The position numbers and the translations under genes are program-made. Positions 9,262 through 16,553 of a DNA stretch of 64,000 nt are shown here, piece after piece. Each line of letters starts with the position of its first letter. Within the stretch, counting starts at the first letter, position 1. The DNA comes from Nocardiopsis sinuspersici (GTDB lineage Bacteria; Actinomycetota; Actinomycetes; Streptosporangiales; Streptosporangiaceae). Below the pieces are notes generated by a model. The model ran no database searches and was not told where the DNA came from. It saw only the letters and a list, made by a program, of their open reading frames with translations. The stretch is from assembly GCA_008638415.1 (NCBI GenBank), contig VWVT01000008.1:124001-188000 (forward strand). Direction: 5' to 3'.

Positions 9262-9298
9262 GCGAGAATCCCCTAGATTCACCCGGGGAGCACTTCAA
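9262..9298 (+). ncRNA. Predicted omega-RNA 3' scaffold/right end
   Basis: The hairpin TCCCC...GGGGA just after the tnpB stop and the terminal TTCAA correspond to the right end from which TnpB omega-RNAs are made in studied IS605 elements. The 5' end probably reaches back into tnpB and the guide would begin in the flank after 9298. Extent is inferred. Confidence 0.4.
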
Positions 9299-9351
9299 AC
9301 TTGAGGAAGATCGCGCCGGTGCCTCGCGGCGACAACAGAAGGAAGGCCTCA

Positions 9352-10017
9352 GTGAGCCAGCAACCGCCCAGCACACGAGGCAGGGGCAGACCCTCCTCCC
9401 CCGTCCTGTCCCGCGAGCGGCTCACACAGGCCGCGATACGGATCGTGACCGAACAGGGTTACCGGCGCCTGACCATGGCCTCGCTGGCGCGCGAGCTCGG
9501 GGTCTCGGCCTCAGCGCTCTACAACCACGTCTCCTCCAAGCGCGACGTGCTGGTGCTGATCCAGGACCGCGTCAACGAGCAGATCGACTGCTCCCCCTTC
9601 AACACACGGCCCTGGGACGAGGCCCTGCGGGAGTGGGCGCGCTCCTACCGGCGCTGCTTCGCGCAGCACACCGCGCTCATCCCGGTCATGGCGGTCCTGC
9701 CCGTGGCCGACTCCCCCCAGACCCTGCGGATGTACGAACGGGTCGCCCGCGCCCTGTGCGACGCCGGGATCGACGGCGCGGACGCCGTGGACATCATCGT
9801 CGGGGTCGAGGCCCTCGTCTTCGGGGCCGCCTACGACGTCCTCGCGCCGACCGACATCTTCGACCCCGGCGGCCTGGAGGAGTTGGCCCCGACCTTCACC
9901 CGGTTCGCCGCGCAGCGGCCGCGGGACCCCCGCGCGGCCGCCGACCGGGCCTTCGAGCTCGCGCTCGACTCCCTGATCGGGGGCCTGCGGCAGAGGTTCA
10001 CCGGCGCCGTCGGCTGA
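9352..10017 (+). CDS. TetR-family repressor of the polyamine locus
   Basis: A 221-residue TetR regulator with an N-terminal helix-turn-helix LTMASLARELGVSASALYNHVSSKRDVL (about residues 40-67) and a TetR C-terminal domain of the AcrR/TetR_C type. GTG at 9352 is chosen because AGAAGGAAGG precedes it closely; an in-frame TTG at 9301 lies in the transposon junction. It probably binds the two AATGA-N7-TCATT operators and is released by a polyamine or aldehyde intermediate. The inserted IS element has replaced its upstream region, so its own promoter may have changed. Confidence 0.88.
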   Translation: MSQQPPSTRGRGRPSSPVLSRERLTQAAIRIVTEQGYRRLTMASLARELGVSASALYNHVSSKRDVLVLIQDRVNEQIDCSPFNTRPWDEALREWARSYRRCFAQHTALIPVMAVLPVADSPQTLRMYERVARALCDAGIDGADAVDIIVGVEALVFGAAYDVLAPTDIFDPGGLEELAPTFTRFAAQRPRDPRAAADRAFELALDSLIGGLRQRFTGAVG

Positions 10018-10042
10018 GCGGGGCCGCCTCGGGCGCACCGGC

Positions 10043-11476
10043 TCACACTCCGAGGGCGTGCATGACGTGCTTGACCCGGGTGTACTCCTCCACCGAGTAC
10101 AGCGAGAGGTCCTTGCCGTAGCCGGAGGACTTGAAGCCGCCGTGGGGCATCTCCGCGGCCAGCAGCACGTGCGTGTTCACCCAGACGCAGCCGAAGTCGA
10201 GGGCGCGCGTCAGGCGCATGGCGGTGCCGTGGTCGGAGGTCCAGACGCTGGAGGCCAGGGCGTAGTCGACGTCGTTGGCCAGCGCCACGGCCTCCTGTTC
10301 GGAGGAGAAGGTCTGTACCGTCAGGACCGGCCCGAAGGTCTCCTCCTGGACCAGTTCGTCGTCCTGGCGGAGGCCGGTGACCACCGTCGGCTCGAAGAAG
10401 TAGCCCTCGGAGCCCTCGACCGGCGCGCCCCCGGCCACCACGGTGGCGTGCCCGGGAAGCCGGTCGAGCTTGTCCCTGACCGACGCGAAGTGGCGCGCGT
10501 TGTTCAGCGGACCGAAGTCGTTCTGGGACTCGTCGGCCCTTCCGGTGGTGGTTCCCCGGGCGGCGTCGGCGAGCAGTTCCACGAACTGGTCGTGCGCGCT
10601 CTCCTCGACCAGCACCCGGGTGACGGCGGTGCAGTCCTGGCCGGCGTTGAAGGTCCCGAACTCGACGAGCGCCTTGGCGGTCGCGGCCAGGTCGGCGTCG
10701 GCGAAGACCACGGCGGGCGCCTTGCCGCCGAGTTCGAGGTGGCCGCGCTTGAGGCCTCGCGCGGCGGACGCGGCGACCTGCCGGCCCGCACGCACCGAGC
10801 CGGTGAGCGAGACCATGGCCGGCTCGGGGTGCTCGACCATGAGCTTCCCGGTGGTGGCGTCGCCCAGGACGACGTTGACCACGCCCGCGGGAAGGATCTC
10901 GCCGATGAGGCGGGCCAGGACCAGTGTCGACTCGGGGGTCGTGTCGGAGGGCTTGAGCACGACGCAGTTGCCCGCGGCCAGCGCCGGGCCGAGCTTCCAC
11001 ACCGCCATGAGCAGCGGGTAGTTCCACGGGGTCACCTGGGCCACGACGCCGACCGGCTCGCGGCGCACGTAGGAGGTGTGGCCCTCCATGTACTCCGTGG
11101 CGGCGCGGCCCTCCAGCGTGCGGGCGGCACCGGCGAAGAAGCGCAGGTGGTCCACGCCCATGCCGATCTCCTCCTGGGAGATCATCCAGCGCGGCTGGCC
11201 GGTGTTGCGGTGCTGGGCCTCGACGATCTCGTCGGCGTGCGCCTCGACCGCGTCGGCGAGCTTGAGCAGCAGGCGCTGGCGCTCCGCCGGGGTGACGTCC
11301 TTCCAGCCCTCGAACGCCTCACGGGCGGCCGTGAAGGCGCCGTCGACGTCGACGTGGTCGGATACCGGCGACACCGCGACGGTGCTCCCGTCCGTGGGGT
11401 CGACGACGTCGATGCCCTCCTGCCCGTGGGCGTCGACGAACCCACCGTTGACGTAGTTCCTGAGGCGGTTTCCCAT
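10043..11476 (-). CDS. patD: Gamma-aminobutyraldehyde dehydrogenase
   Basis: A 477-residue NAD(P)-dependent aldehyde dehydrogenase. The catalytic Cys282 sits in FNAGQDCTA, the signature of gamma-aminobutyraldehyde dehydrogenases, with general base Glu248 in LELGGKAP and the cofactor motif TPWNYPLLMAVWK (149-161). It would oxidise 4-aminobutanal, the product of putrescine oxidase, to GABA. ATG at 11476 has GAGGAGA upstream; a longer open frame upstream crosses the operator and lacks family sequence. It converges on tetR with 25 nt between stops. Confidence 0.92.
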   Translation of the reverse strand: MGNRLRNYVNGGFVDAHGQEGIDVVDPTDGSTVAVSPVSDHVDVDGAFTAAREAFEGWKDVTPAERQRLLLKLADAVEAHADEIVEAQHRNTGQPRWMISQEEIGMGVDHLRFFAGAARTLEGRAATEYMEGHTSYVRREPVGVVAQVTPWNYPLLMAVWKLGPALAAGNCVVLKPSDTTPESTLVLARLIGEILPAGVVNVVLGDATTGKLMVEHPEPAMVSLTGSVRAGRQVAASAARGLKRGHLELGGKAPAVVFADADLAATAKALVEFGTFNAGQDCTAVTRVLVEESAHDQFVELLADAARGTTTGRADESQNDFGPLNNARHFASVRDKLDRLPGHATVVAGGAPVEGSEGYFFEPTVVTGLRQDDELVQEETFGPVLTVQTFSSEQEAVALANDVDYALASSVWTSDHGTAMRLTRALDFGCVWVNTHVLLAAEMPHGGFKSSGYGKDLSLYSVEEYTRVKHVMHALGV

Positions 11477-11497
11477 GCGGTCTCCTCGGCCGTACAA

Positions 11498-11518
11498 AAA
11501 ATGATGCTCGTTCATTTT
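11498..11518. promoter_or_regulatory. TetR-type operator in front of the aldehyde dehydrogenase gene
   Basis: AAAATGA (11498-11504), 7-nt spacer, TCATTTT (11512-11518). The AATGA/TCATT core starts 24 nt upstream of the ATG, exactly as at 7301-7317 before the amine oxidase gene. The arms here extend to 7 bp, suggesting the stronger of the two sites. Confidence 0.7.
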
Positions 11519-11888
11519 ATGGTCGCACAAGGTGGTGGGCAACACATCCCCCGGTCCGGATCGCCGGGGAAGCCGCTCCCGCACCGGCCTCCGGGCACGC
11601 CGGACGCACGCCGTCTCCCCTGCGGTGGGGCCCTTCGAGACTCCGGGCACCCCGCCGCCGGGTGTCCCCCCTCCCTCCACCGAGTGGACCGGCTTCCTCG
11701 GCACCACACTCCCCCGCCGACCAGCGGACACGGCCGTGCCCGGCCACCGCCTCCCCCGGCGGTGACCGGGCACCCCGCTCTTCATCCGGGTCCACCCGGC
11801 GACAGGCACAGGCCGCCCTCGACCGGCCCTGGTCCACCAGGCGCCGGACGGTCAGCGCACATCGCCCCGCGTAGGCGCGGCGGTCCCC
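11519..11888. other. Intergenic region without recognised gene
   Basis: About 370 nt between the dehydrogenase operator and the GH43 stop codon. Several open frames exist but they are low-complexity Arg/Pro-rich shadows. No RNA gene or clear hairpin was recognised. Confidence 0.5.
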
Positions 11889-13352
11889 TCAGGCACCGCC
11901 GAGGTACTCGACGAACCGCACGTCGATCTCGCCCGAGGCACAGCTCACCCCGGCCATGCGGCCGGTGAACCCGCCGGCGGTCTCGGTCGACAGGTAGCGC
12001 CCGTCCATCCGGGCCAGCTCGACCGTCCGCTCCGGGGTGCGGACGGCGGCGACGACCACGTCCGGCCCCCGCTCACGGCTGTGCTCGGGCGCCGTCGGCC
12101 GGACCACCCGCAGTTCGAGGACCGTGTCCGCGGTCGCGGGAGCCTCCCCCAGCACGGTGGTGAGCGGTCCGACGCGCGCGACGGCGCTCACCCGCGCGCC
12201 GTCGACCTCCAGGGCGAACCTGTGCACGGGATCGACACGGACCTCCAGCGCGCCCGTGCCCTCGTGCGCGTCGATCCCGGCCCGGACGGTCATGGTCGTG
12301 TGCTCCTGGCGGTGGCCGACGAACACCGGCTCGGCTCCGCGGGCCGACATCCGCCACCGCCCGCGCGACCACCGCAGGGCCCGCTCGGGGAAGACACCGG
12401 CGCCGACCCAGTCCGCACCGATCACCCCGTCGCCCAGTGGCGTCCGCACCGCCGGCGTCTCCTCCGGTTCGACCGGTCCGGCGACCACCGGCCAACCGTC
12501 CCGCCAGGCGACCTCGGCGGCGAACGTCTCCCTGCCCAGTACATGCCACCCGGGGAAGGAGCCCGAGGGGCGCACTCCCAGGAACACCATCGCCCAGGAG
12601 CCGTCGGGCCGTTCGACGAGATCGGCGTGCCCGGTGTTCTGCACCGGCCCGGGTCCTCCCCGGGCGGTCAGCAGGGGTTGGTGCGGGCAGGGCTCGAACG
12701 GCCCCGTCGGCGACGGGGCCCGGGCGACCGTCGCCGCGTGCCCGGCGCCGGTACCGCCCTCGGCGATCACGAGGTACCACCAGCGGCCGACACGGTACAG
12801 GTGCGGAGCCTCCGGGTCCCTGCCCCCGGTACCGCTCCACAACGGGCGCGGTTCGGACAGCAGGTCACCGGTACCCGGATCGAGAGGGGCCTGGCGGATC
12901 CCGCCGTCGGCCCAGGTGAGGAGGCACCTGCCGTCCTCGTCCCAGGCGATGTCCGGATCGACGCCGCCCGCGCCGCGGACACGGACCGGGTCGGACCACG
13001 CCCCGGCGGGGTCGGTCGCCGTCATCAACAGGTGTCCGGGGCCGTCGGAGACGTTGGTCGTCACCAGGAAGAAGGTGCCGTCGTGGTGGCGCAGGGTCGG
13101 AGCGTAGACGCCCCCGGACGGCGCCGCGTCGGACAGTTCCAACTGGGAGGGACGGTCCATCACCGAACCGATCCGTTCCCAGGTGAGGAGGTCCGACGAC
13201 CGGAACAGCGGGATCCCCGGCGCGTACTCGAAACTCGAACACGCGAGGTAGAAGACGTCGTCCACGCGGCACACCGTGGGGTCCGGGTGGAAACCGCCGA
13301 GGACCGGACGCGTCGGCAGGACACCGGGGGGAAGCTTCTCGGGCTCTGTCAT
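11889..13352 (-). CDS. Glycoside hydrolase family 43 protein (beta-xylosidase/arabinofuranosidase type)
   Basis: A 487-residue five-bladed propeller glycosidase. The catalytic base Asp24 lies in GGFHPDPTVCRV, the pKa-modulating Asp in GVDPDIAWDEDG (about 135) and the general acid Glu in GGRDPEAPHLYRV (about 190). The last 170 residues form a beta-sandwich typical of the GH43 C-terminal domain. No signal peptide is visible, so it probably works on imported arabino- or xylo-oligosaccharides. ATG 13352 lacks a ribosome site but has CAGACT six bases before it, compatible with leaderless initiation. It could act with the pectin and rhamnose genes nearby. Confidence 0.88.
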   Translation of the reverse strand: MTEPEKLPPGVLPTRPVLGGFHPDPTVCRVDDVFYLACSSFEYAPGIPLFRSSDLLTWERIGSVMDRPSQLELSDAAPSGGVYAPTLRHHDGTFFLVTTNVSDGPGHLLMTATDPAGAWSDPVRVRGAGGVDPDIAWDEDGRCLLTWADGGIRQAPLDPGTGDLLSEPRPLWSGTGGRDPEAPHLYRVGRWWYLVIAEGGTGAGHAATVARAPSPTGPFEPCPHQPLLTARGGPGPVQNTGHADLVERPDGSWAMVFLGVRPSGSFPGWHVLGRETFAAEVAWRDGWPVVAGPVEPEETPAVRTPLGDGVIGADWVGAGVFPERALRWSRGRWRMSARGAEPVFVGHRQEHTTMTVRAGIDAHEGTGALEVRVDPVHRFALEVDGARVSAVARVGPLTTVLGEAPATADTVLELRVVRPTAPEHSRERGPDVVVAAVRTPERTVELARMDGRYLSTETAGGFTGRMAGVSCASGEIDVRFVEYLGGA

Positions 13353-13478
13353 TGCGGGAGTCTGGCACGTCCTCCGCCCGCTTCGGGACCGGGTGCGCCG
13401 TCCGAGTCCTTCGGTTCCGACGGCGCGTCCGGTCCCGTGGTCACGCCCTGCGAGGCGGGGCGGGTGGCCCACGCCGGG

Positions 13479-13562
13479 TCAGGCGAATCCGGCGGCTCCG
13501 GCGAGGAGCACGAACAGCGGCAGGGCCAGGTTGTTGACGACGTGGACGGCCACCGCCCGCGG
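13479..13562 (-). pseudogene. Remnant of a CPBP-family intramembrane protease C-terminus
   Basis: The minus-strand frame ending at TGA 13479 reads RAVAVHVVNNLALPLFVLL and then a short tail. The H-x3-N pattern in AVxVHVVNNLA is the last conserved motif of CPBP/Abi proteases. Upstream the frame passes through a perfect hairpin and hits a stop at 13611, so nothing else of the gene remains. Confidence 0.5.
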
Positions 13563-13589
13563 CCGGTCGCCGTGGCGACCGGCCGCGGG
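13556..13589. terminator. Perfect 16-bp hairpin after the tyrosinase gene
   Basis: CCCGCGGCCGGTCGCC (13556-13571) pairs perfectly with 13574-13589 around a 2-nt centre. It lies 22 nt beyond the tyrosinase stop codon and most likely ends that transcript. Confidence 0.65.
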
Positions 13590-13610
13590 GCGTGGCGCCA
13601 CGGCGGGGTG

Positions 13611-15152
13611 TCAGACCACCGTGAAGGTGGCGTTGGTGAAGCGCGGGTCGGCCTCGGCGATGGCCGCCGCCTCCGCCAGCGGCCCGGGGACCACCCGGAC
13701 CACGGGCATCTCCTCGCCGGTCCAGGCCTGGTCCGGCAGCTCCCGCAGCGTCTCGGTCACGTCGAAGGAGAGCCTGGTGCCGTCGGAGTGCGCGGCCCGG
13801 GGTCCGACGTTCTCGAAGAACGTCAGGTGGCCCACGAAGGCGGGCCCGGCGGGATCGGTGTCCGACTCGTCCCCGCCGAGGAAGACGAGGAAGGTGGTGC
13901 ACGGCGCCGCGTCGGCGCGCACGCCCTCGAAGGTGAGCACGACCCGGTCGCCGGATTCCACCGCGGTCTCGATGGTGTCCGCGCCGCTCCTCCCGGTGCC
14001 GGGTGAGAGGGTGACCGGCTCGGCGCCCAGGTGGGTCACCTCGTCGGCGACCGCGAACGTGGGCGCTCCCTGCGGCATCCCGACGACCAGGAAGGCCGAC
14101 GGTGTCCCGCCGGCGCCCATGCCGTCGGTCAGCGACTCGTACGTGTAGGCGTTCCGGGGAAAGGTGAAGACCGGTCCCTCCAGTGTGTGCCGGCCGCCGT
14201 TCTCGTCGCGCAGCAGGTAGGGCAGGTCGGGGTCGTCGGGCGCGTGCTTGGGGCGCACCTCGGGCCACCGCCATCCGGTGGGCACCTGGTGCCTGGTCAG
14301 CCAGGCGGTCCAGAAGCGGTCGATATTGGCGTGGTGCAGCCAGAACACCGGGTCCCCGGCCGCCGTCTCCACCGCGCCCATCAGACCGCCGGTGCGGACG
14401 TGCACCACGTTGTGCGGGGAGCCCTCCAGCACCAGGGAGAAGCCGGCGCGTTCGACCTCCTGCTCCTCCGGCGGCCAGAAGGAGTCCTCCCGCATCGCGA
14501 CGGCCGGATCGACCTCGCTGAAGGTCATGGCCCTGTCGCCCAGGCAGCGCCCCTCCATGTTGACCGGCAGGTACAGCGGGTTGTCCTCCTCCTCCCGGCC
14601 CTGGGGGTCGTGGATCCTGCGCTGCCGGAAGGGCAGCGGGATCCTGCGCCACTCCTTCGAGGCCGCCGGGTCGCCGCCGAACATCAGGTGCGCGTAGTTC
14701 CAGTACGGCAGCGCCCAGTCGGCCATGCTCTTCTGACCCAGCTCGGTGACGATGACGTTTCGCACGATCCGCTCGAAGTAGTACAGGTACCAGCGGTGCC
14801 AGGGCAGGAAGTACCGGTCCCCGTGCGGGCACTGGTGCCACTCGGGGGGATCGGTCCGCTCCCGCCGGGGCTTGCCGTGCGTGTACCACTGGAACCGCCA
14901 GGAGTTCGGATCGTTCCGCCGCTGTTCCCTCATCCAGCCGACGGCCTTGGCGTACCAGTACAGCTCCGGTGCCCAGGCTCCCGTCACGGCGTCGACCAGT
15001 CCGGCCACGTCCTTGCGTACGAACCGGCTCCGCGGCGGCTGCGCGAGGCCTGACCGCCGCTGTGGTGCGGCCGCGGCGGCCGACTGGGGCAGTCCCGTGG
15101 AGAGGACAAAGGCTCCCGTTCCCGCGAGCAGGGAGCGCCTGGACACATGCAT
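13611..15152 (-). CDS. Tyrosinase/polyphenol oxidase with Tat signal
   Basis: A 513-residue type-3 copper enzyme. The N-terminus SRRSLLAG followed by a hydrophobic stretch to about residue 29 is a twin-arginine signal, so it should be exported folded. CuA ligands are in CPHGDRYFLPWHRW (His110, His119, with His92 or His106 as third) and CuB ligands in SPHNVVH and FWLHHANIDRFW (about 265-310). The C-terminal 200 residues form a beta-rich domain like that of plant-type polyphenol oxidases. It is much longer than Streptomyces MelC2 (about 270 residues) and has no MelC1 cofactor gene beside it. ATG 15152 starts the Tat motif. Confidence 0.9.
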   Translation of the reverse strand: MHVSRRSLLAGTGAFVLSTGLPQSAAAAAPQRRSGLAQPPRSRFVRKDVAGLVDAVTGAWAPELYWYAKAVGWMREQRRNDPNSWRFQWYTHGKPRRERTDPPEWHQCPHGDRYFLPWHRWYLYYFERIVRNVIVTELGQKSMADWALPYWNYAHLMFGGDPAASKEWRRIPLPFRQRRIHDPQGREEEDNPLYLPVNMEGRCLGDRAMTFSEVDPAVAMREDSFWPPEEQEVERAGFSLVLEGSPHNVVHVRTGGLMGAVETAAGDPVFWLHHANIDRFWTAWLTRHQVPTGWRWPEVRPKHAPDDPDLPYLLRDENGGRHTLEGPVFTFPRNAYTYESLTDGMGAGGTPSAFLVVGMPQGAPTFAVADEVTHLGAEPVTLSPGTGRSGADTIETAVESGDRVVLTFEGVRADAAPCTTFLVFLGGDESDTDPAGPAFVGHLTFFENVGPRAAHSDGTRLSFDVTETLRELPDQAWTGEEMPVVRVVPGPLAEAAAIAEADPRFTNATFTVV

Positions 15153-15554
15153 GTGGTTCCTCCGGAGTGGTCTGGGTGGTTCGGTCGGCCTCGCGCAGGT
15201 GGCCGGTACGAGCCTCCGCTCGCGCGAGATGGTGACCGTCAGTGACCAGACAACCATGCCGAGAGGTCGGGCGGCCGGATTTTCCACGGGAACCACCGGG
15301 ACCGGAAAGAAGGCTGTGCGGGCTATTGACCTGCACAAAAGGACAGCCATGGGGAACCGGTGCCCTAACGGAGCGCGTGGTCGGCGTCCCGTCACCGGGC
15401 ACGGATCACCCAGGGTGTTCACCGCGGGTTTCGGCCGGAGTACACGGCGGGCGGCGGCGGCCCACGCTTCCGAGGCCGGGACGCGGACCGGAAGGCGCCC
15501 CGGCCGCGGACGCGGCCGGCCGGGGTCAGCGGATCCGCACGGTCCGAGCGGGTC
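15153..15554. other. Intergenic region upstream of the tyrosinase gene
   Basis: About 400 nt between the tyrosinase start and the stop of the esterase gene. It must carry the tyrosinase promoter. Frames here are uninterrupted by stops but show no family sequence; no operator stands out. Confidence 0.4.
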
Positions 15555-16478
15555 CTAGGCCGCCGGTCCGGTCGCCCGTGCGAGGTGTCCCGCGATCACG
15601 CGGTAGGTCTCCCGCGCCGCGTCGTCGTGGCCCACGTCGTACCCGTGGTCGCGGCCGCGCACCTCGTGGAGCGCGACGAGCGCGCCGACCCGTTCGAGCC
15701 GCTCGGCGTACCGGACCCCCTCCTCGCGGAGGACGTCGTGTTCGGCGACGACGACCACGGCGGGGGCGATACCGGTGAGGTCGGCCGTGTCGGTCGGCGC
15801 CGCCGGGGAGGCCAGCCGGTCCCGGCCCGCCTCCGGGCCGGGGAGGTAGCAGGTGCTGAAGACCTCTCCCATCCAGGGCCGCAGCATGGGCCGGGCGACG
15901 GGCGAGGGCTTGTCCTCCGTCCGGACCGTCAGGTCCAGCGACGGGTAGTGCAGCACCTGCAGCGTGACCAGGGACCCGCCGCCCTCCAGGTCCAGCCGCG
16001 CGGCCGCCGCGGCCAGGGATCCGCCCGCGCTCTGCCCGCCGACGGTCAGCCGGGTCCCGTCCCAGCCGTGGTCCCCGCCGTGGGCCGCCGCCCACCGCAC
16101 GACCTCGTACGCCTGGTGGGGCGGTGTCGGGAACGGGTGCTGCGGGGCGACCGCGTAGTCCACGTTCAGCACGACGGCCCCGGCCTCGGCCGCCAGCACA
16201 CGGCACAGCGGGTCGTCCATGTCCGTCCAGCCCAGCACGAAGCCCCCGCCGTGCAGGTTGACGTGCACCGCCGGGGTCCGAGGGCCGGGCTCGGGGCGGT
16301 GGACGGTGACGCGCGCCGGTCCGTGCGAGGTGGGCACGGTGAGCGACCCGGCCCTTCGCGGATACTCGGGGAGCCGCGCGTGGGCGCGCCGGGTCGCACG
16401 TCCCGCGGCCAGCGCCATGCCCGCCTGCATCGAACGGGCCACCAGGCGCGCCACCCGCGGTCGCCTCATGAACGTCAT
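15555..16478 (-). CDS. Alpha/beta-hydrolase of the hormone-sensitive-lipase family
   Basis: A 307-residue esterase. The oxyanion motif HGGGF is at about 75-79, the nucleophile Ser in GGQSAGG at about 145, the acid Asp in VVAEHDVLREEG and the His in RGRDHGYDVGH. These match the HSL (GDSAGG-like) group, acting on short-chain or acetyl esters. ATG 16478 or ATG 16469 may be used; neither has a Shine-Dalgarno, though TACCGT upstream of 16478 could act as a -10 for leaderless translation. Set between the PL11 and tyrosinase genes, it could deacetylate pectin oligomers, but this is only context. Confidence 0.85.
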   Translation of the reverse strand: MTFMRRPRVARLVARSMQAGMALAAGRATRRAHARLPEYPRRAGSLTVPTSHGPARVTVHRPEPGPRTPAVHVNLHGGGFVLGWTDMDDPLCRVLAAEAGAVVLNVDYAVAPQHPFPTPPHQAYEVVRWAAAHGGDHGWDGTRLTVGGQSAGGSLAAAAARLDLEGGGSLVTLQVLHYPSLDLTVRTEDKPSPVARPMLRPWMGEVFSTCYLPGPEAGRDRLASPAAPTDTADLTGIAPAVVVVAEHDVLREEGVRYAERLERVGALVALHEVRGRDHGYDVGHDDAARETYRVIAGHLARATGPAA

Positions 16479-16553
16479 GGCGCGCACGGTACCGGCGGCG
16501 CCGTTCGGAGACGACGGGGTCCCGGGCGGCACCCGCCGCCCGGGACCGCTCCC

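Larger units (their letters stand above)
7321..9298 (+). mobile_element. IS200/IS605-family element with divergent tnpA and tnpB
   Basis: The element holds a Y1 transposase gene and a divergent tnpB. The right end lies after tnpB: a TCCCC/GGGGA hairpin (9269-9289) followed by TTCAA at 9294-9298, the kind of subterminal hairpin and TCAA cleavage site known for IS608-like elements. On the left, GGGGA/TCCCC hairpin (7321-7335) directly follows CATTAAC; a second hairpin GGCC-TTCA-GGCC is at 7438-7449. The left boundary is an estimate. It separates the amine oxidase operator from the tetR gene, which would otherwise be divergent neighbours. Confidence 0.75.

Noticed and set aside
7340..9301. TCAAACT shared by 7340-7346 and 9295-9301 as a target-site duplication
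   Set aside because: IS605-family elements make no duplications; the left hairpin at 7321 places the border further left, so the match is probably chance or a cleavage-site echo.
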